Shown here in pieces: positions 5,726-6,789 of a stretch of 6,789 bases of DNA. The stretch is taken from NCBI GenBank assembly GCA_029939875.1, contig JAOZSC010000143.1, positions 1-6,789 on the forward strand, written 5' to 3'. Under the pieces are notes generated by a model. The model worked only from the letters and a program-made list of their open reading frames with translations. It searched no databases and had not been told where the DNA came from. The stretch's first letter is position 1. Each line of letters starts with the position of its first letter. The position numbers and the translations under genes were made by a program. The DNA is from Desulfobacterales bacterium. Its GTDB lineage: Bacteria > Desulfobacterota > Desulfobacteria > Desulfobacterales > JAFDCJ01.

Positions 5726-6424
5726 ATGAAAATCGGATCAAGAGAATGGGCGAATGTGATTGTGGAGGGGGCTAGGGCCTTTGATCTTGAACTTAGCAGC
5801 CATCATACCGACCTGTTTGCGGTCCATGCCAGAGAGCTTGTTCACTGGACCCAAATCACCAATCTGACCACTATTACCGATCCTTTTGAGATCGCCGTCA
5901 AGCATTTTGTGGATTCGCTGGCGCCGGTCGCCTTTATCCCGCCGGACACGAGTTTCCTGCTGGATATTGGCTCCGGCGGCGGTTTTCCCGGAATTGCGAT
6001 TAAAATCGTCCGTCCATCGCTGACGGTCACCCTCATCGATGCCTCCCGCAAAAAGATAAGCTTTCTCAAGCACGTCATCCGCACCCTCAATCTGCAGGGC
6101 ATTGAAGCGCTGCACGTGCGCGCCGAAGCGCTGGCAGATGACCCCTCCTATCGCCGGCATTTTGATTTTATCGCCAGCCGTGCCTTGAGCGATCTGAAAT
6201 CCTTTGTCCAGCAGGCCCTGCCGCTGCTGGCAACTGATGGTGTCATCCTGGCCTTAAAGGGGAGGGTGGATCAAACACAGGTGGAGGCTGTGCAATCCAT
6301 GGTCATGCGGGCGCCGCATGCTTCGAATTCAACTCAACGCCGCTGTGCGGTGACGGTGGGAAAATACGGACTCCCCTTCACCCAATCAAAAAGATCTATT
6401 ATCGCTATAAAGGGTTGCCTGTAG
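5726..6424 (+). CDS. rsmG: 16S rRNA (guanine-N7) methyltransferase RsmG (GidB)
   Basis: 232 residues from ATG 5726, within the family's usual range of about 205-240. RsmG uses S-adenosylmethionine to methylate N7 of a conserved guanine (G527, E. coli numbering) in 16S rRNA of the small ribosomal subunit. Seen in order: the N-terminal family motif AVKHFVDSL (57-65), the SAM-binding loop DIGSGGGFPG (80-89), the acidic ribose-contact strand LIDASRKKISFLKHV (103-117), ASRALSDL in the catalytic region and ALKGR near the end of the core. GTG 5693 is in frame but adds residues unlike the family; neither start has a clear ribosome binding site. In many bacteria rsmG lies near mnmG or parAB; no such neighbour is visible here. 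It converges with the arfB-like gene with only 5 bp between stops. Confidence 0.93.
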   Translation: MKIGSREWANVIVEGARAFDLELSSHHTDLFAVHARELVHWTQITNLTTITDPFEIAVKHFVDSLAPVAFIPPDTSFLLDIGSGGGFPGIAIKIVRPSLTVTLIDASRKKISFLKHVIRTLNLQGIEALHVRAEALADDPSYRRHFDFIASRALSDLKSFVQQALPLLATDGVILALKGRVDQTQVEAVQSMVMRAPHASNSTQRRCAVTVGKYGLPFTQSKRSIIAIKGCL

Positions 6425-6429
6425 AAATG

Positions 6430-6789
6430 TCAAGCATCTTCCGCGTTGATCCGAACGTTGCGTCTTCGGCGTTTAATTTCGCCACGATGGCGTTTGGATG
6501 TCAGTCGCTTTTGTTTGGCTGCCGGGGAAGGTTTGGTCCGTCGCCGTTGTCTGGGTTTTTCAGCGGCCTGCCGCAGCAGGGCAGTCAACCGGTTGATCGC
6601 GTCTTCGCGATTGCGTTCCTGGGATCGGTAACGTCGTGCCTCTATGATCAATACCCCGTCTGACGTCATACGGCGGCCAGAGATTTGCCTTAATCTTTGG
6701 CGAACGCCATCGGCTAAGGCAGGAGATTTAGCGGCGTCAAAGCGAAGCTGGACGGCAGAGGAAACTTTATTGACGTTCTGCCCACCCGG
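6430..6789 (-). CDS. arfB: ArfB/YaeJ-type ribosome-rescue peptidyl-tRNA hydrolase, C-terminal part (5' end outside window)
   Basis: The minus-strand frame is open from the right edge to TGA at 6432-6430, giving 119 residues. It begins PGGQNVNKVSSAVQLRF, so the catalytic GGQ loop of class I release factors is present at the very edge (Q at 6778-6780). It continues with DGVLIIEARRYRSQERNREDA, which is typical of ArfB, and ends in a long basic tail (KQKRLTSKRHRGEIKRRRR) like the tail that ArfB inserts into the empty mRNA channel. There is no stop-codon recognition domain, which separates it from RF1 and RF2. About 20-25 N-terminal residues are missing outside the window. ArfB releases nascent chains from ribosomes stalled without a stop codon. 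An internal ATG at 6669 is not the start because homology extends upstream. Confidence 0.92.
   Translation of the reverse strand, partial: PGGQNVNKVSSAVQLRFDAAKSPALADGVRQRLRQISGRRMTSDGVLIIEARRYRSQERNREDAINRLTALLRQAAEKPRQRRRTKPSPAAKQKRLTSKRHRGEIKRRRRNVRINAEDA

Noticed and set aside
1..6789. CRISPR array, tRNA, rRNA, insertion sequence or attachment site
   Set aside because: No regularly spaced repeats, no tRNA-like cloverleaf, no transposase or integrase coding and no flanking target duplications were seen.

Overview
The window looks like chromosomal DNA of a deltaproteobacterium (Desulfobacterota, probably near Desulfobacteraceae/Desulfosarcinaceae). This rests on family resemblance only: an MglA-type GTPase, a roadblock protein, a DUF4388/PATAN response regulator and a type IV pilus assembly ATPase lie side by side on one strand, a gene set typical of that group. 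No marker gene here fixes the species.

Positions 1-5594 read as one plus-strand gene cluster. It opens with the C-terminal half of an MglA-like polarity GTPase. Next comes a 240-residue protein of unknown function, a helical core plus a C-terminal coiled coil, with a TTG start behind a perfect AGGAGG. Then comes a damaged stretch (about 1063-1669). Protein-like segments there sit in different reading frames: a small gene of about 59 codons that appears frameshifted and has lost its start, then an MJ0042-type zinc-ribbon gene whose reading frame breaks up after the finger. Intact genes resume with a response regulator (receiver + DUF4388/PATAN + unassigned C-terminal domain), an MglB/roadblock-like small protein, and a 788-residue PilB/GspE-type ATPase with about 200 extra N-terminal residues that look like TPR repeats. 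The simplest reading is a polarity module (GTPase switch, roadblock partner, phosphorylation input) wired to a pilus or type II secretion assembly motor. In Myxococcus, MglA reaches the pilus machine through a separate TPR protein; here TPR-like repeats seem to be built into the ATPase itself. That functional reading is inference.

Two spacers inside the cluster carry perfect inverted repeats. At 2677-2715 three complementary arms allow two mutually exclusive hairpins between the regulator and roadblock genes. At 3144-3168 a 9-bp stem lies ahead of the ATPase gene. Neither has a T-tract, so they look more like attenuation, processing or stability elements than simple terminators.

Positions 5595-5725 are a spacer with no clear terminator or promoter. 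Next come rsmG (16S rRNA methyltransferase) on plus and, convergent with only 5 bp between the stops, the C-terminal part of an ArfB-type ribosome-rescue hydrolase on minus, which runs off the right edge just before its GGQ motif. These two belong to translation housekeeping and look unrelated to the polarity cluster.
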